The notes beneath the pieces are model-generated. The model had not been told where the DNA came from. It did not search any database and was given only the letters and a program-made list of their open reading frames with translations. Shown piece after piece: positions 45,295 to 53,432 of a stretch of 64,000 bases of DNA (its first letter is position 1; each line of letters opens with the position of its first letter). The DNA lies in assembly GCF_900187965.1 (NCBI RefSeq), contig NZ_FZNL01000010.1, forward strand, positions 1 to 64,000, given 5' to 3'. Origin of the DNA: Flavobacterium sp. ov086. GTDB taxonomy: Bacteria; Bacteroidota; Bacteroidia; Flavobacteriales; Flavobacteriaceae. The position numbers and the translations under genes are program-made.

Positions 45295-45432
45295 ATTTAA
45301 CCGCAAAGCGCGCAAAGATTTACGCAAGGTTCGCCAAATTTTACACTGCTAATACACATAAAGCTTTGCGAACTCTGCGTTTTTTTTTAGACATTACACA
45401 GATAAAATGCTTTGCGTTCTTTGCGGTTAAAT
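45295..45432. repeat. Long-armed intergenic inverted repeat
   Basis: Arms ATTTAACCGCAAAGCGCGCA then AAG (45295-45317) and its complement (45410-45432) match over 23 bases with two differences. It lies between mvaS and the small minus-strand gene at 45440. The same size class as the elements near 36564 and 56206, but with different arm sequence. Confidence 0.8.
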
Positions 45433-45439
45433 AGAAAAA

Positions 45440-45622
45440 TCAATCCTTCTTATGTTGTTCTGTGTAATTCTGGTTTTCTTTAAGAGCTTGATCCTGTACA
45501 TTCATTCCGTTTGACATTCCGAGCATAAAAGCGGTTATTATTAAAATTAATTTTCTTTTTATCCAATACAGAAGTGGTCGCTTAGATTGCTCTAAGCGTT
45601 TTTTATTTTTGTGTTTATACAT
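45440..45622 (-). CDS. Small membrane protein, hypothetical
   Basis: A 60-residue open frame: a very basic N-terminus (MYKHKNKKRLEQSKRPLLYW), one hydrophobic stretch (KLILIITAFMLGMSNGM) and a polar Gln/Asn-rich end. The layout is that of a small single-pass or secreted protein. I recognise no family. It lies 72 bases downstream of a second unrecognised short gene on the same strand; the pair may be a unit. It could also be spurious. Confidence 0.4.
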   Translation of the reverse strand: MYKHKNKKRLEQSKRPLLYWIKRKLILIITAFMLGMSNGMNVQDQALKENQNYTEQHKKD

Positions 45623-45694
45623 TTTGAAAATGATAAATGATTAGACATTATTTTATCATTGTATGCGTTGAAGCGCATAAAAGCTTAGAAAAAA

Positions 45695-46111
45695 CTAAAC
45701 GCTGTACAAACCTTTATAATAATTATTTGAAGTGATTATTTCGTTTACAAAAACAGATTGTCTCATAAATGAATTTATTTTTTGATGAAGAAGTATTCGT
45801 GTTTTTAGAAAAACCAGAATTTGAAGACTAAAAACCGTTGCAAATTGAAGAAATTTTAAAGGAACTAAAAATGAGATCTTAATTGCAGAAACAAAACGCT
45901 TGAAGGCATATAAACGAGCCTTTTTAAAATCTAATTCTGTCTTTAGAATTACATAAGAAGATTGATAATAATCGGCAGATTTTGATTGAGAATCTAAAGT
46001 AGCATCACTCGCAATCACGACAAAAGCGAGAAAGAGCGAGATTAGATATTTTAGGTATTTATTCAATTTTCTTATTGGATTTTTTGAGTATTTCTTCAAA
46101 CGAAAATACAA
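45695..46111 (-). CDS. Hypothetical membrane-associated protein
   Basis: A 138-residue open frame with two hydrophobic stretches: about 21-38 (LKYLISLFLAFVVIASDA) and about 83-107 (FLVPLKFLQFATVFSLQILVFL). These flank a Tyr/Lys-rich segment (ADYYQSSYVILKTELDFKKARLYAFKRF). No family recognised. It lies 31 bases after the gene at 46143-46730 on the same strand, so it may belong to a transcript with it and the LytTR regulator. Moderate confidence that it is a gene. Confidence 0.45.
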   Translation of the reverse strand: MYFRLKKYSKNPIRKLNKYLKYLISLFLAFVVIASDATLDSQSKSADYYQSSYVILKTELDFKKARLYAFKRFVSAIKISFLVPLKFLQFATVFSLQILVFLKTRILLHQKINSFMRQSVFVNEIITSNNYYKGLYSV

Positions 46112-46142
46112 ATTAAAGCAACAACTTCATTTTTCTGAAAAC

Positions 46143-46730
46143 TTATTTTGAAATTAATACATTTTCTTCTTTTTTAAAAAGCAACAATCCCAATCCCAAA
46201 GTAAAAACCACACAACTCAGCAACATATAAACTCCGTCTTTTAATACAAAAAAGGAAAAACCAATTGCAAACGAAGCAATAATAACCATAGAAGCACTTA
46301 CTGTTTTTGTTTTTATAAAATTTAAAGCGTGCAACGAAAGTCCAATAAAAAGCAATGACGGACCAACAATTACAAAAGGATACAAAATCGCTGGCGTATT
46401 AGTAATTTGAAGACTTAATTCTGCTCTGGCAAGATCATCATTGCCAAAACTAGACATAATAAAATCAATCGTACAAAGACCAATATGAGCAATAATCCCT
46501 AAAGTTGTAACAACAGAAGCAAGAGAATTTAATTTGTTTTTAGGAAAAACATAATTAAAAGAAAATAGTAAACAAGCTCCAATTAAATTAAACCAATGCG
46601 CAAAATCGATTGGTTTTTGAAAGTTGGGCAGAACTTTAGAAAAAAGTAAATAACTGATCAGAAAAAATAATAATCCAAGAAGGCAAAGTTGTTTTGTTGT
46701 CATAATTAATGTTTTAAATTGATGAAACAA
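46143..46730 (-). CDS. Multi-pass membrane protein, unknown function
   Basis: A 195-residue protein with about six hydrophobic segments (CLLGLLFFLISYLLF, FNLIGACLLFSFNYVF, SLASVVTTLGIIAHIGL, AILYPFVIVGPSLLFIGLSL, ASMVIIASFAIGFSFFVL, LLSCVVFTLGLGLLLF). An ATG at about 46703 would give a slightly shorter start (MTTKQLC). It follows a membrane-bound LytTR regulator by 74 bases on the same strand and may be its signalling partner, a common arrangement. Family not recognised. Confidence 0.65.
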   Translation of the reverse strand: MFHQFKTLIMTTKQLCLLGLLFFLISYLLFSKVLPNFQKPIDFAHWFNLIGACLLFSFNYVFPKNKLNSLASVVTTLGIIAHIGLCTIDFIMSSFGNDDLARAELSLQITNTPAILYPFVIVGPSLLFIGLSLHALNFIKTKTVSASMVIIASFAIGFSFFVLKDGVYMLLSCVVFTLGLGLLLFKKEENVLISK

Positions 46731-46804
46731 AACTAATAAGAGAATCTCTCGTAAACTCCAATTTTACAGGCTTTGGTACAAAACCTATTGTTTTAGGTAC
46801 GAAA

Positions 46805-47560
46805 TTATAATGCTAATAAAGTTTCTTTATAATTCTTAGAAACCGGAAGTTCTATTTGAGTCAGAATAATGGTATTTTGATTTCTCCAGGACTTAAAATG
46901 TGCTGAATTTATCAAATGCGATCTATGAATTTGAACTAAAAAAGAAAAATCTTCCTGAACTTTTTTGAGTGAAGACCGAATTATTTTGGAATGAAGTTTT
47001 GCGTTTTCAAGATAAAAAATCTCGACATAATTTTGAGCATTAGAAACACAAACCAAATCGGCTTTTTTGATTTTTAGAACATCTAATTTATTCTCTCCTT
47101 TAATAATTATAAAATCTTCTTTTTGCGGAATCAGCTTAATTAAATATCTCCTTGCCAAAATAATGACCGGAGTTAAAATCAAAGCAACTTTGATAAAAAT
47201 CGTATAGAAAAATTCAGAAAGACTATAACCGCCATTTAAAATCGGACTTTTATAATAGGCATAAATTCCAATTAAATAGATAATATAGAAGACGATGAGA
47301 AATCCTGTTTCTAAACCGAGATTCCATTTTGATGTTTTTTCGAAAACCTTTTTTTGAAGAATAGCAAGAATACCATAACACAAAAATGCCATTATACTAA
47401 AACCAAAACTTATTAAAAACCAGGCTCTAAAATTTATAGTACCATCATCAAAAGGTTTTATGATGAAAGCAAAAACAAACAACCAGACACCAATTAGCAA
47501 ACCAACTATTAAATGATGTTTTATTTTCGGATTCAATTCTTTCATCTTTTCTTGAAGCAA
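46805..47560 (-). CDS. Membrane-anchored LytTR-family DNA-binding regulator
   Basis: A 251-residue protein with four membrane segments in the first ~140 residues (LIVGLLIGVWLFVFAFIIKP, FLISFGFSIMAFLCYGILAIL, FLIVFYIIYLIGIYAYY, FIKVALILTPVIILARRYL). A LytTR DNA-binding domain (about 145-251) follows: IKKADLVCVSNAQNYVEIFYL, IIRSSLKKVQEDF, LVQIHRSHLINSAHF and ILPVSKNYKE-like end. There is no receiver domain, so it senses through its membrane part. It diverges from the double-glycine peptide genes at 47845, with a 284-base shared upstream region. Confidence 0.85.
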   Translation of the reverse strand: MLQEKMKELNPKIKHHLIVGLLIGVWLFVFAFIIKPFDDGTINFRAWFLISFGFSIMAFLCYGILAILQKKVFEKTSKWNLGLETGFLIVFYIIYLIGIYAYYKSPILNGGYSLSEFFYTIFIKVALILTPVIILARRYLIKLIPQKEDFIIIKGENKLDVLKIKKADLVCVSNAQNYVEIFYLENAKLHSKIIRSSLKKVQEDFSFLVQIHRSHLINSAHFKSWRNQNTIILTQIELPVSKNYKETLLAL

Positions 47561-47844
47561 TTAATTAGTATACAATATTAGACTTTAATTCAACTTGCTT
47601 CAAGTAAAACTCAGCTGTTTTTTTCACTTATTTTTAAAATCAACAATTACATTAAAATCACAAAAAAGAAAGAAATTACTGTAAACTTATATTAAAAAAA
47701 GAAAAAGATTGAAGATTATTAAAAAATTAATTAGAATCGAAAGGTTTCTTTTTTGTAAGTATTTATTTAAAAAAGTAATTTGTATTTTTATCAAAGTCGT
47801 ATCCGAAAAACTTATAGAGTAGGAAAATCCAAAAAAACTTATTT

Positions 47845-48045
47845 ATGAAAAACTTACAAAAATTGTCAACACAAAAACTATCAAAAGAAGAATTGAAATC
47901 AATTAACGCTGGTGGTAATGGTGCACCCTGCTATCCATGGCCACTATGTAACGGTCAAGAAGTCACTTTTTATACACAATCATGTGATTGGTATTTATAC
48001 AAAACATCAACAGGTAGTATCTGTATGGAATATGGAGCGGTATAA
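47845..48045 (+). CDS. Double-glycine-leader (bacteriocin-like) peptide, copy 1
   Basis: A 66-residue precursor. The leader MKNLQKLSTQKLSKEELKSI then NAGG has the LSKEELKxINAGG form of double-glycine leaders cut by C39-peptidase ABC exporters. The predicted core of about 42 residues begins NGAPCYPWPLC and has four Cys, with spacing C-x5-C-x11-C-x12-C, ending SICMEYGAV. An imperfect promoter (TTTG at 47752, TAATTTG at 47776) precedes it. Function, whether bacteriocin, signal or natural-product precursor, is unknown. No exporter gene lies in this window. Confidence 0.75.
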   Translation: MKNLQKLSTQKLSKEELKSINAGGNGAPCYPWPLCNGQEVTFYTQSCDWYLYKTSTGSICMEYGAV

Positions 48046-48119
48046 CAACAAATCGTCCATTTTTATCAAAATAATATCTGAAAAACTTATAGAATAGAAA
48101 AATCAAAAAAACCTTATTT

Positions 48120-48314
48120 ATGAAAAATTTACAAAAATTATCAGCACAAAAATTATCAAAAGAAGAATTGAAATCAATTAATGCCGGAGCTGTAAACTGT
48201 GTACCATATCCAATATGTGCCGGTGACGAAGTTTCTTATTACGGAAGAAACATATGCGGTTGGTATTTATTCCGAACAGCAACAAATAGTATCTGTATGG
48301 AATACGCACTATAA
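48120..48314 (+). CDS. Double-glycine-leader (bacteriocin-like) peptide, copy 2
   Basis: A 64-residue paralogue of the preceding peptide. The leader is nearly identical but ends NAGA rather than NAGG. The core begins VNCVPYPIC and keeps all four Cys (C-x5-C-x12-C-x12-C) and the motifs WYLxxTxTxSICMEY. The ~60 bases before each start codon are also similar (ATCxGAAAAACTTATAGA and CCTTATTT-type ends), so the duplication included the leader region. A terminator follows. Confidence 0.75.
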   Translation: MKNLQKLSAQKLSKEELKSINAGAVNCVPYPICAGDEVSYYGRNICGWYLFRTATNSICMEYAL

Positions 48315-48335
48315 TAACCAACATAATTATCAATT

Positions 48336-48367
48336 AAAACTGCTATTAACAAAATAGCAGTTTTTTT
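48336..48367 (+). terminator. Terminator after the peptide pair
   Basis: AAAACTGCTATT pairs with AATAGCAGTTTT around AACAA, followed by a T-run. Confidence 0.82.
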
Positions 48368-48394
48368 ATGTTCTATCTTTCATGGCTGGAAAGC

Positions 48395-48832
48395 TCACTT
48401 ATAAATCGTAAACTTATTATGCGATAATTTAAAACCGAGATTTTCATAAATCAATACATTCTCAACTCTTCGGCGATTTGTCGTGACTTCGATACTTTTC
48501 AGGTTATTTTGATCTGCATATTGCATAATCTCATTTATCAATTGTCGTCCAATTCCTTTTCCGCGGTGATTTTGATGAATAAAAAATTCCTGAATTTCGC
48601 CAACTAATCCGCAATGATGAAGGAGATTTTGTGTGTGAAAACTAATAAATCCTAAACCTTCATTTTCATTTTCTGCCAACAAGTAAAGATTATTTTTATT
48701 CGAAATATTTTCATGGAATATTGTAGCAAATACTTCAAAATCTAATTCTTCATTTTCAAGTTCGCAAATTGCTTTGTACACAAAATCCAGGTCTCGATTT
48801 TCGACTTTTCTTATTTCAATTTTTGATTCCAT
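48395..48832 (-). CDS. GNAT-family N-acetyltransferase
   Basis: A 145-residue acetyltransferase. The acetyl-CoA pyrophosphate loop is HRGKGIGRQLINEIMQYA (Q/RxxGxG/A), followed by KSIEVTTNRRRVENVLIYENLGF, the usual motif A/B end. N-terminal REVENRDLDFVYKAICELE-type start is typical. Acceptor substrate is not deducible. It is last in a minus-strand run of five genes from 51825. Confidence 0.88.
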   Translation of the reverse strand: MESKIEIRKVENRDLDFVYKAICELENEELDFEVFATIFHENISNKNNLYLLAENENEGLGFISFHTQNLLHHCGLVGEIQEFFIHQNHRGKGIGRQLINEIMQYADQNNLKSIEVTTNRRRVENVLIYENLGFKLSHNKFTIYK

Positions 48833-48838
48833 AAACTT

Positions 48839-50203
48839 TTATTCTTTTTGAAAATACTCTTCTAAACCTAGACGCTCAAATTTAACCTTATATACTTTAA
48901 CGTAATTATTCCATTCTTGTTTATACTTTTCATTATTATAAACAGAAGAGGCATAATCAACAATTTCTTTACTAAAATGATTTCCAAAAACAGCATCTAA
49001 ATTGGCTATTCCAGCGTCAACAATTCGTTTTAAAATTGTTAATTTATCTTTTTCATTTTCTTTACAGACTTTATCAAGCCATAATCCTTTGCCAATTTTT
49101 ACATATTCTTCGAGCAAACGATCTGTTATAAATTCAGAAGGAACATCAGTAATATTCGGTTCATGTTTACCGTTTTTAAAAGTAGTCAAAATCAATTCTT
49201 CCGAATAAAATTCATGTGGAATAAGCGAAATCAATGTTCCGCTTTGAGCCGCTTTCAAACAAAGTTCTTTAGTGATAAACTGACTTGGAATTTTTTGAAT
49301 CGCAAAACCATCTTTCTCAACTAATTTTTCGCAGAGTACGGGCGTAATAAATTCCGGATTGACAAATGGCAGCGCATGAAATGTAATATTTAATACCAAC
49401 TCACATAATTCTTTGGTTTTATGTTGAAGCGGAACCAATTTTAAATCTCGATAATTTGACTTTACTCTATTTTGCCAATATTGATATGTTTTGGTCGGCG
49501 GATTATTTTGTTTTAAAACTAATTCGCCGTTTTCTAATTCACGTTTTAATTCCTCAAAAGTTCCGATTAACGAATTCTCGAGATGTTTCCGTAATTCATT
49601 TGAGATAATTTCTTCTTCGCTTTCATCATCATATTCGCAACTATTTTTAGCGTCAAAATCATCCGCTCGATCATTATAATAGAATAAAGCATTTTTTCGC
49701 TCTGCAAAAGTCGTGTAATGATCTTCGACTATAAAAACCGGAGCTTCAATAGTACCCGAACATTTAAAATTACCATGATTATAAGATGTCATCACAACTT
49801 CCTGAGCTTTGACATTTCCGTTTATTTCAACATATGAACCTCCTAATAGCATACTTTGACAAGTAACATTCCCGTTTATAAAAATATACGGACCATAATC
49901 TCCTTCGGCATTTATGATGGTTCCGTTTGCGGAGAGATTTCCATTTATTAAAACACCTTCAATTCGTATTTTTTCGATTTCATTTAATGGAAGACTTAAA
50001 AGATTCGAAAGCCATTTTTTCTCTTTATCTTCATAAAGATCCAAATAAAAGTCACCTTCAAAATATACATCTTCAGTTGAAATCAAGAAGAAATCCTGAT
50101 CTTCCCATTCTTCAAAATAATCAAATCCTTCATGATCCAAAAGAAATGGATATTGCAATTTGACATCTTTGATCGTAATTAATTTAAAACTTGAATTCTG
50201 CAT
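48839..50203 (-). CDS. Two-part protein: polymer-forming-like beta repeats plus DUF4116-like helical repeats
   Basis: A 454-residue protein of unknown function. Residues about 40-155 read like a right-handed beta-solenoid with regular INGNLSANGTIINAEG, IFINGNVTCQSMLLGG and VEINGNVKAQEVV turns, similar to bactofilin-type polymer-forming domains. Residues about 255-400 are helical repeats of the form FITxxLCxxLVxxxGFAIxxIP, like DUF4116. The frame is open to 50275, but the ATG at 50203 avoids overlap with the preceding gene. Combined architecture suggests a cytoplasmic scaffold or effector-like protein. Confidence 0.7.
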   Translation of the reverse strand: MQNSSFKLITIKDVKLQYPFLLDHEGFDYFEEWEDQDFFLISTEDVYFEGDFYLDLYEDKEKKWLSNLLSLPLNEIEKIRIEGVLINGNLSANGTIINAEGDYGPYIFINGNVTCQSMLLGGSYVEINGNVKAQEVVMTSYNHGNFKCSGTIEAPVFIVEDHYTTFAERKNALFYYNDRADDFDAKNSCEYDDESEEEIISNELRKHLENSLIGTFEELKRELENGELVLKQNNPPTKTYQYWQNRVKSNYRDLKLVPLQHKTKELCELVLNITFHALPFVNPEFITPVLCEKLVEKDGFAIQKIPSQFITKELCLKAAQSGTLISLIPHEFYSEELILTTFKNGKHEPNITDVPSEFITDRLLEEYVKIGKGLWLDKVCKENEKDKLTILKRIVDAGIANLDAVFGNHFSKEIVDYASSVYNNEKYKQEWNNYVKVYKVKFERLGLEEYFQKE

Positions 50204-50225
50204 TTTATTTTTTTTTATTCTTCTA

Positions 50226-50795
50226 TTATTTCTTTTGACTCTCTCTGCAAAGTATTGCAATTGCGATAAAAACAAAACTTAGATAAATCGCAATTGGAAA
50301 CCCGAGACCTAAATCATGCTTGGCAATATCATCATAAAAAGGCAAGACTTCCAATGTTATTACTGTCAGAATTGGCAATAAAAATAACACCCAAAATGCA
50401 ACAAAATTATCCGGAAAAGAAAACAATCGTCTAAGAATAAAAAACAACAAAAACCCGGTTGTCGTTAACGGAACTACAAACCATGCCCAACCCGATTTGA
50501 TAACTGCCATAATAAGGAGTCCAATTGCCATCGTTATAATAAAACTTAGCAAACTCCCAAAACAGAGATAAAAGAATGTTGCCAAATATTCTCCTGATTT
50601 AACTTTTGCAAAGAATTGTACCAGTATAAAAGTCAAAATTACTACGGTACCAAAACTAGTCATCAATCCGCGATCGTTTCCTGTGTCGATTATAGATGTA
50701 ATAAACATCCAAACCCAAATAAGAGATAGTGAAACCAGCAAAAAAATGGCACTTTGTTTATGGGTTAAATATTTAACTTCTGTATTTAATTTCAT
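50226..50795 (-). CDS. Multi-pass membrane protein, unknown function
   Basis: A 189-residue hydrophobic protein with about six membrane segments (AIFLLVSLSLIWVWMFI, TVVILTFILVQFF, FFYLCFGSLLSFIITMAIGLLIMAVI, FVVPLTTTGFLLFFIL, FWVLFLLPILTVITLEVL, PIAIYLSFVFIAIAIL). No recognised domain. It sits 22 bases upstream of the beta-solenoid gene and 38 bases after the GNAT gene start side, in a same-strand run. Possibly a general membrane component; family unassigned. Confidence 0.65.
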   Translation of the reverse strand: MKLNTEVKYLTHKQSAIFLLVSLSLIWVWMFITSIIDTGNDRGLMTSFGTVVILTFILVQFFAKVKSGEYLATFFYLCFGSLLSFIITMAIGLLIMAVIKSGWAWFVVPLTTTGFLLFFILRRLFSFPDNFVAFWVLFLLPILTVITLEVLPFYDDIAKHDLGLGFPIAIYLSFVFIAIAILCRESQKK

Positions 50796-50833
50796 CTTTA
50801 ATGAATATATAATTTACTCTAAAACTATCGGTT

Positions 50834-51292
50834 TTATGCTTTTTCTATTAATAACTCCATTATTGGCAAATATCGATCTTTGATAGAGGTTTCTATTTGA
50901 CCCACTTTTACAAATCCGAATTTTGAATAAAAATTCTCAGCGTTTGGTTCAGAATTGAGAACTACTTTCTCAGCTTGAATATCTTGTAAACGAATTAGAA
51001 AATCATTCATTAATACTTTGCCGAATCCTTTGCCAATAAAATCAGGCAAGACAAACAAATTATCCAGTTTAATAGTATTTTCACTTTCGTGGAAGAAGGA
51101 ATAATATCCAATAATCTGATGGTCAACAATTAAATTGTAGACCGAATTAGTTTCGATATATTCTTTTGAAACGGTTAAGAATTGTGACCAATTTTCGATT
51201 TGCTCGTTTGAATATCCCCAATATGCTTTTGACTTTTTGGTTATTTCGGTTAAGATTTCGTGATCGCTTGGGCTTGCTTTTAGTATGGTCAT
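50834..51292 (-). CDS. GNAT-family N-acetyltransferase
   Basis: A 152-residue acetyltransferase with the CoA-binding loop FIGKGFGKVLMNDFLIRL and the C-terminal LNSEPNAENFYSKFGFVKVGQ. The KAYWGYSNEQIENW segment near residue 25 is typical of small GNAT proteins in Flavobacteria. Substrate unknown. It follows the gene at 51304 by 11 bases. Confidence 0.88.
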   Translation of the reverse strand: MTILKASPSDHEILTEITKKSKAYWGYSNEQIENWSQFLTVSKEYIETNSVYNLIVDHQIIGYYSFFHESENTIKLDNLFVLPDFIGKGFGKVLMNDFLIRLQDIQAEKVVLNSEPNAENFYSKFGFVKVGQIETSIKDRYLPIMELLIEKA

Positions 51293-51303
51293 TTTAGAAA
51301 CAA

Positions 51304-51825
51304 TTATTTATCAGAATAAATAAATTTTAGCGAGCCAATCTTCATTTCTTTATTTATTTTTTGTCCTACACGATATTTATTCGTAGGAACGTTTAATTCA
51401 ATTGTATCATTTTCAACATCTCTTTTAATGTAGATACTATACTTATTCCCTATCTTTTTATTTTCCGGATAATTGAGTTTAATTATTTCACCAGATAAGT
51501 TATACTTATGTTGCGTTCCAAATTCTTTATTTACAATCATCGAAAGTCCTTGAAGAGCAACAAAAGTTACCATTCCAATGCTCATTGCAAGAATAATAAA
51601 AACTAATATATTTTTCCAAAGTGCAGCTTTTTTGTCAGAGCGAAAAGTTCCACAATAAGCGTAAAATAAAGAAAACAGAAATAACGGAATTAGAAGATAT
51701 TTCTTTACAAATTCGAAAGTTAGATTCACGGAAATATAATCAACACTATACATCCCGTATAATCCAATAACTAAAAGAACTAAAAATGGAATAATAATTT
51801 TTAAATCTCTATTTTCTATAATCAT
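51304..51825 (-). CDS. Membrane protein with C-terminal extracytoplasmic domain, unknown
   Basis: A 173-residue protein with three membrane segments in the first ~100 residues (IIIPFLVLLVIGLYGMY, LLIPLFLFSLFYAYCG, ILVFIILAMSIGMVTFVALQG). They are followed by a polar beta-rich domain (KYNLSGEIIKLNYPENKKIGNKYSIYIKRDVENDTIELNVPTNK style). No family recognised. First gene of the five-gene minus-strand run. Confidence 0.65.
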   Translation of the reverse strand: MIIENRDLKIIIPFLVLLVIGLYGMYSVDYISVNLTFEFVKKYLLIPLFLFSLFYAYCGTFRSDKKAALWKNILVFIILAMSIGMVTFVALQGLSMIVNKEFGTQHKYNLSGEIIKLNYPENKKIGNKYSIYIKRDVENDTIELNVPTNKYRVGQKINKEMKIGSLKFIYSDK

Positions 51826-52023
51826 TTTTTAAGTGGCAATTAATATATAGTATTAGCTTTTTTATTTTTTCACTTCTTACTTAATTATTTCTACGATTAT
51901 TGATTCCATTAAAACAAAGTAAGAAAAATCATATTTTTACAATATCGGAAACAATTTACAAAATGTATCTTACAAACCGAGACTTGTTTTCTACTAAAAC
52001 CAAAAATGTAAAAGAATTTTAAA

Positions 52024-52031
52024 TATCTTTG
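52024..52031 (+). promoter_or_regulatory. -7 element directly before the XRE regulator (possible leaderless mRNA)
   Basis: TATCTTTG is a perfect TAnnTTTG match ending only 4 bases before the ATG at 52036. Transcription starting 4-8 bases downstream would begin at or next to the start codon. No -33 TTTG at proper spacing was found. Confidence 0.4.
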
Positions 52032-52035
52032 AATT

Positions 52036-52446
52036 ATGAGCACAGCACCAAAACCTAGACACATCGGGAGAAACATAAGCCGAATCAGAGAGCTTAGAGA
52101 TATGAAACAAGAAGCGCTTGCCCAAGCAATTGGCGTAAGTCAGCAAACTATTTCTACCATTGAAGGAAGCGAAAGCATTGACGACGAAAAACTTAAATCA
52201 ATTGCCGAAGCTTTGGGCGTTACGCCTGAAGTAATAAAAAACTTTTCTGAAGACGCTGTTTTTAATATTATTGGAAATACATATAACGACAATGCTTCCT
52301 CTGCAATTAATTTAGGTTGTACTTTCAATCCGTTTGACAAACTTCTTGAAGCTTTTGAAGAGAATAAAAAACTTCATGAAAGATTGGTTGAAGCTGAAAA
52401 AGAGAAAGTTGCTTTTTTAGAGAAACTGTTGAGCGAGAAAAAATAA
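52036..52446 (+). CDS. XRE-family helix-turn-helix regulator
   Basis: A 136-residue protein with an N-terminal Cro/CI-type helix-turn-helix (IGRNISRIRELRDMKQEALAQAIGVSQQTISTIEGSE, then LKSIAEALGVTPEVIKNF). After a short linker (DAVFNIIGNTYNDNASSAINLG), a C-terminal coiled coil (KLLEAFEENKKLHERLVEAEKEKVAFLEKLL) likely serves dimerisation. This layout is common in Flavobacteriia and its targets are unknown. It is flanked by minus-strand genes and is monocistronic. Confidence 0.88.
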   Translation: MSTAPKPRHIGRNISRIRELRDMKQEALAQAIGVSQQTISTIEGSESIDDEKLKSIAEALGVTPEVIKNFSEDAVFNIIGNTYNDNASSAINLGCTFNPFDKLLEAFEENKKLHERLVEAEKEKVAFLEKLLSEKK

Positions 52447-52470
52447 TTTCTACGAAAGATATATTTATAA

Positions 52471-52505
52471 AAAAACCGAAGTTTTATGGCTTCGGTTTTT
52501 TTTTA
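52471..52505. terminator. Terminator between the XRE gene and the convergent lipoprotein gene
   Basis: AAAAACCGAAG and CTTCGGTTTTT pair around an eight-base loop, with A and T runs on both sides. Confidence 0.82.
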
Positions 52506-52520
52506 TCACTACTTAATTTA

Positions 52521-53432
52521 TTATTCTTTTCCTTCTATTTCCATGTTAAAGTGCCATGGATGTTCGTACCAAACACTTAAATCTTCGAGAGTGGTTTTAT
52601 TTCTAACTTTAGAATATCCTGAATATCCTGTTTGGAAACAGAATCCAGAACCGTTACTTGTATCTCCAGAACTACCTGCCGTAATTCCTAAAGATTCACC
52701 ATCTACCAAATACCAATAAAAAACATATTTTTTTCCGGCTTCTAATAAAAGATGCTGGTTTTGCAAATCAAAAGAAATAAAACCACCACTAAAGTTTGCC
52801 GAAACACTAGTTTCTGTAGACGCAATAGTTTTTTTATTTTCATCTCTAATAATTAATTTTATTTTCACCTCTCCCCAATACGGAGTGTGCGTCTCATCGT
52901 AATGAAAACCTTCTTGAAGATGAATACCAAAACGTGATGGAACTAAATCCTTACTTAGCAACACGGTTTGTCCTGTCCCAATATTTCTGTCAAATGGCAG
53001 AATATCTGGGGCATCGGTTCTATTATCTCCTCCAAACCATTTGTGAGCATTAGAATCAGTGCATGATTCATACTTATTTACATCCATATGTTCTAACTTA
53101 ACCTGATACGTTTTTTCTAATCCAGATTCAGATTTAACTATGAAAGTTACGGGAGAAGAATAATCCTTAATATTTTTTGGATCTGGCGTAATTGAAGCAG
53201 ATTCTGAAATTTTTAAATCAACATTTAAATTTTTAAAATCAATAAATTCAGGTAATCGTTTGGTGATAATTCCTGTTTGCTCATCAATTTTGACATTTGT
53301 TATCAAATATTGATCATTGATTTTAAACTCTAAAACAGTATTTTCTGTACTCAAAATTTCTTCTGAAACACATGAGATCATTAAAAAAGTAACAAATAAG
53401 AAAGTTGTAAAGCGAAGTAATTTTGTTTTCAT
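52521..53432 (-). CDS. Lipoprotein with DUF5018-like N-terminal domain
   Basis: A 303-residue lipoprotein (MKTKLLRFTTFLFVTFLMISCVSEE, lipid Cys at about 21). The N-terminal ~100 residues (ITKRLPEFIDFKNLNVDLKISESASITPDPKNIKDYSSPVTFIV-type, ending KTYQVKLEH) match the DUF5018 domain of Bacteroidota surface lipoproteins. The remaining ~190 residues form a beta-rich region rich in Trp, Tyr and Gly (SSGDTSNGSGFCFQTGYSGYSK) that could bind a ligand. The frame is open 20 residues upstream, but the ATG at 53432 starts the signal. Confidence 0.75.
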   Translation of the reverse strand: MKTKLLRFTTFLFVTFLMISCVSEEILSTENTVLEFKINDQYLITNVKIDEQTGIITKRLPEFIDFKNLNVDLKISESASITPDPKNIKDYSSPVTFIVKSESGLEKTYQVKLEHMDVNKYESCTDSNAHKWFGGDNRTDAPDILPFDRNIGTGQTVLLSKDLVPSRFGIHLQEGFHYDETHTPYWGEVKIKLIIRDENKKTIASTETSVSANFSGGFISFDLQNQHLLLEAGKKYVFYWYLVDGESLGITAGSSGDTSNGSGFCFQTGYSGYSKVRNKTTLEDLSVWYEHPWHFNMEIEGKE

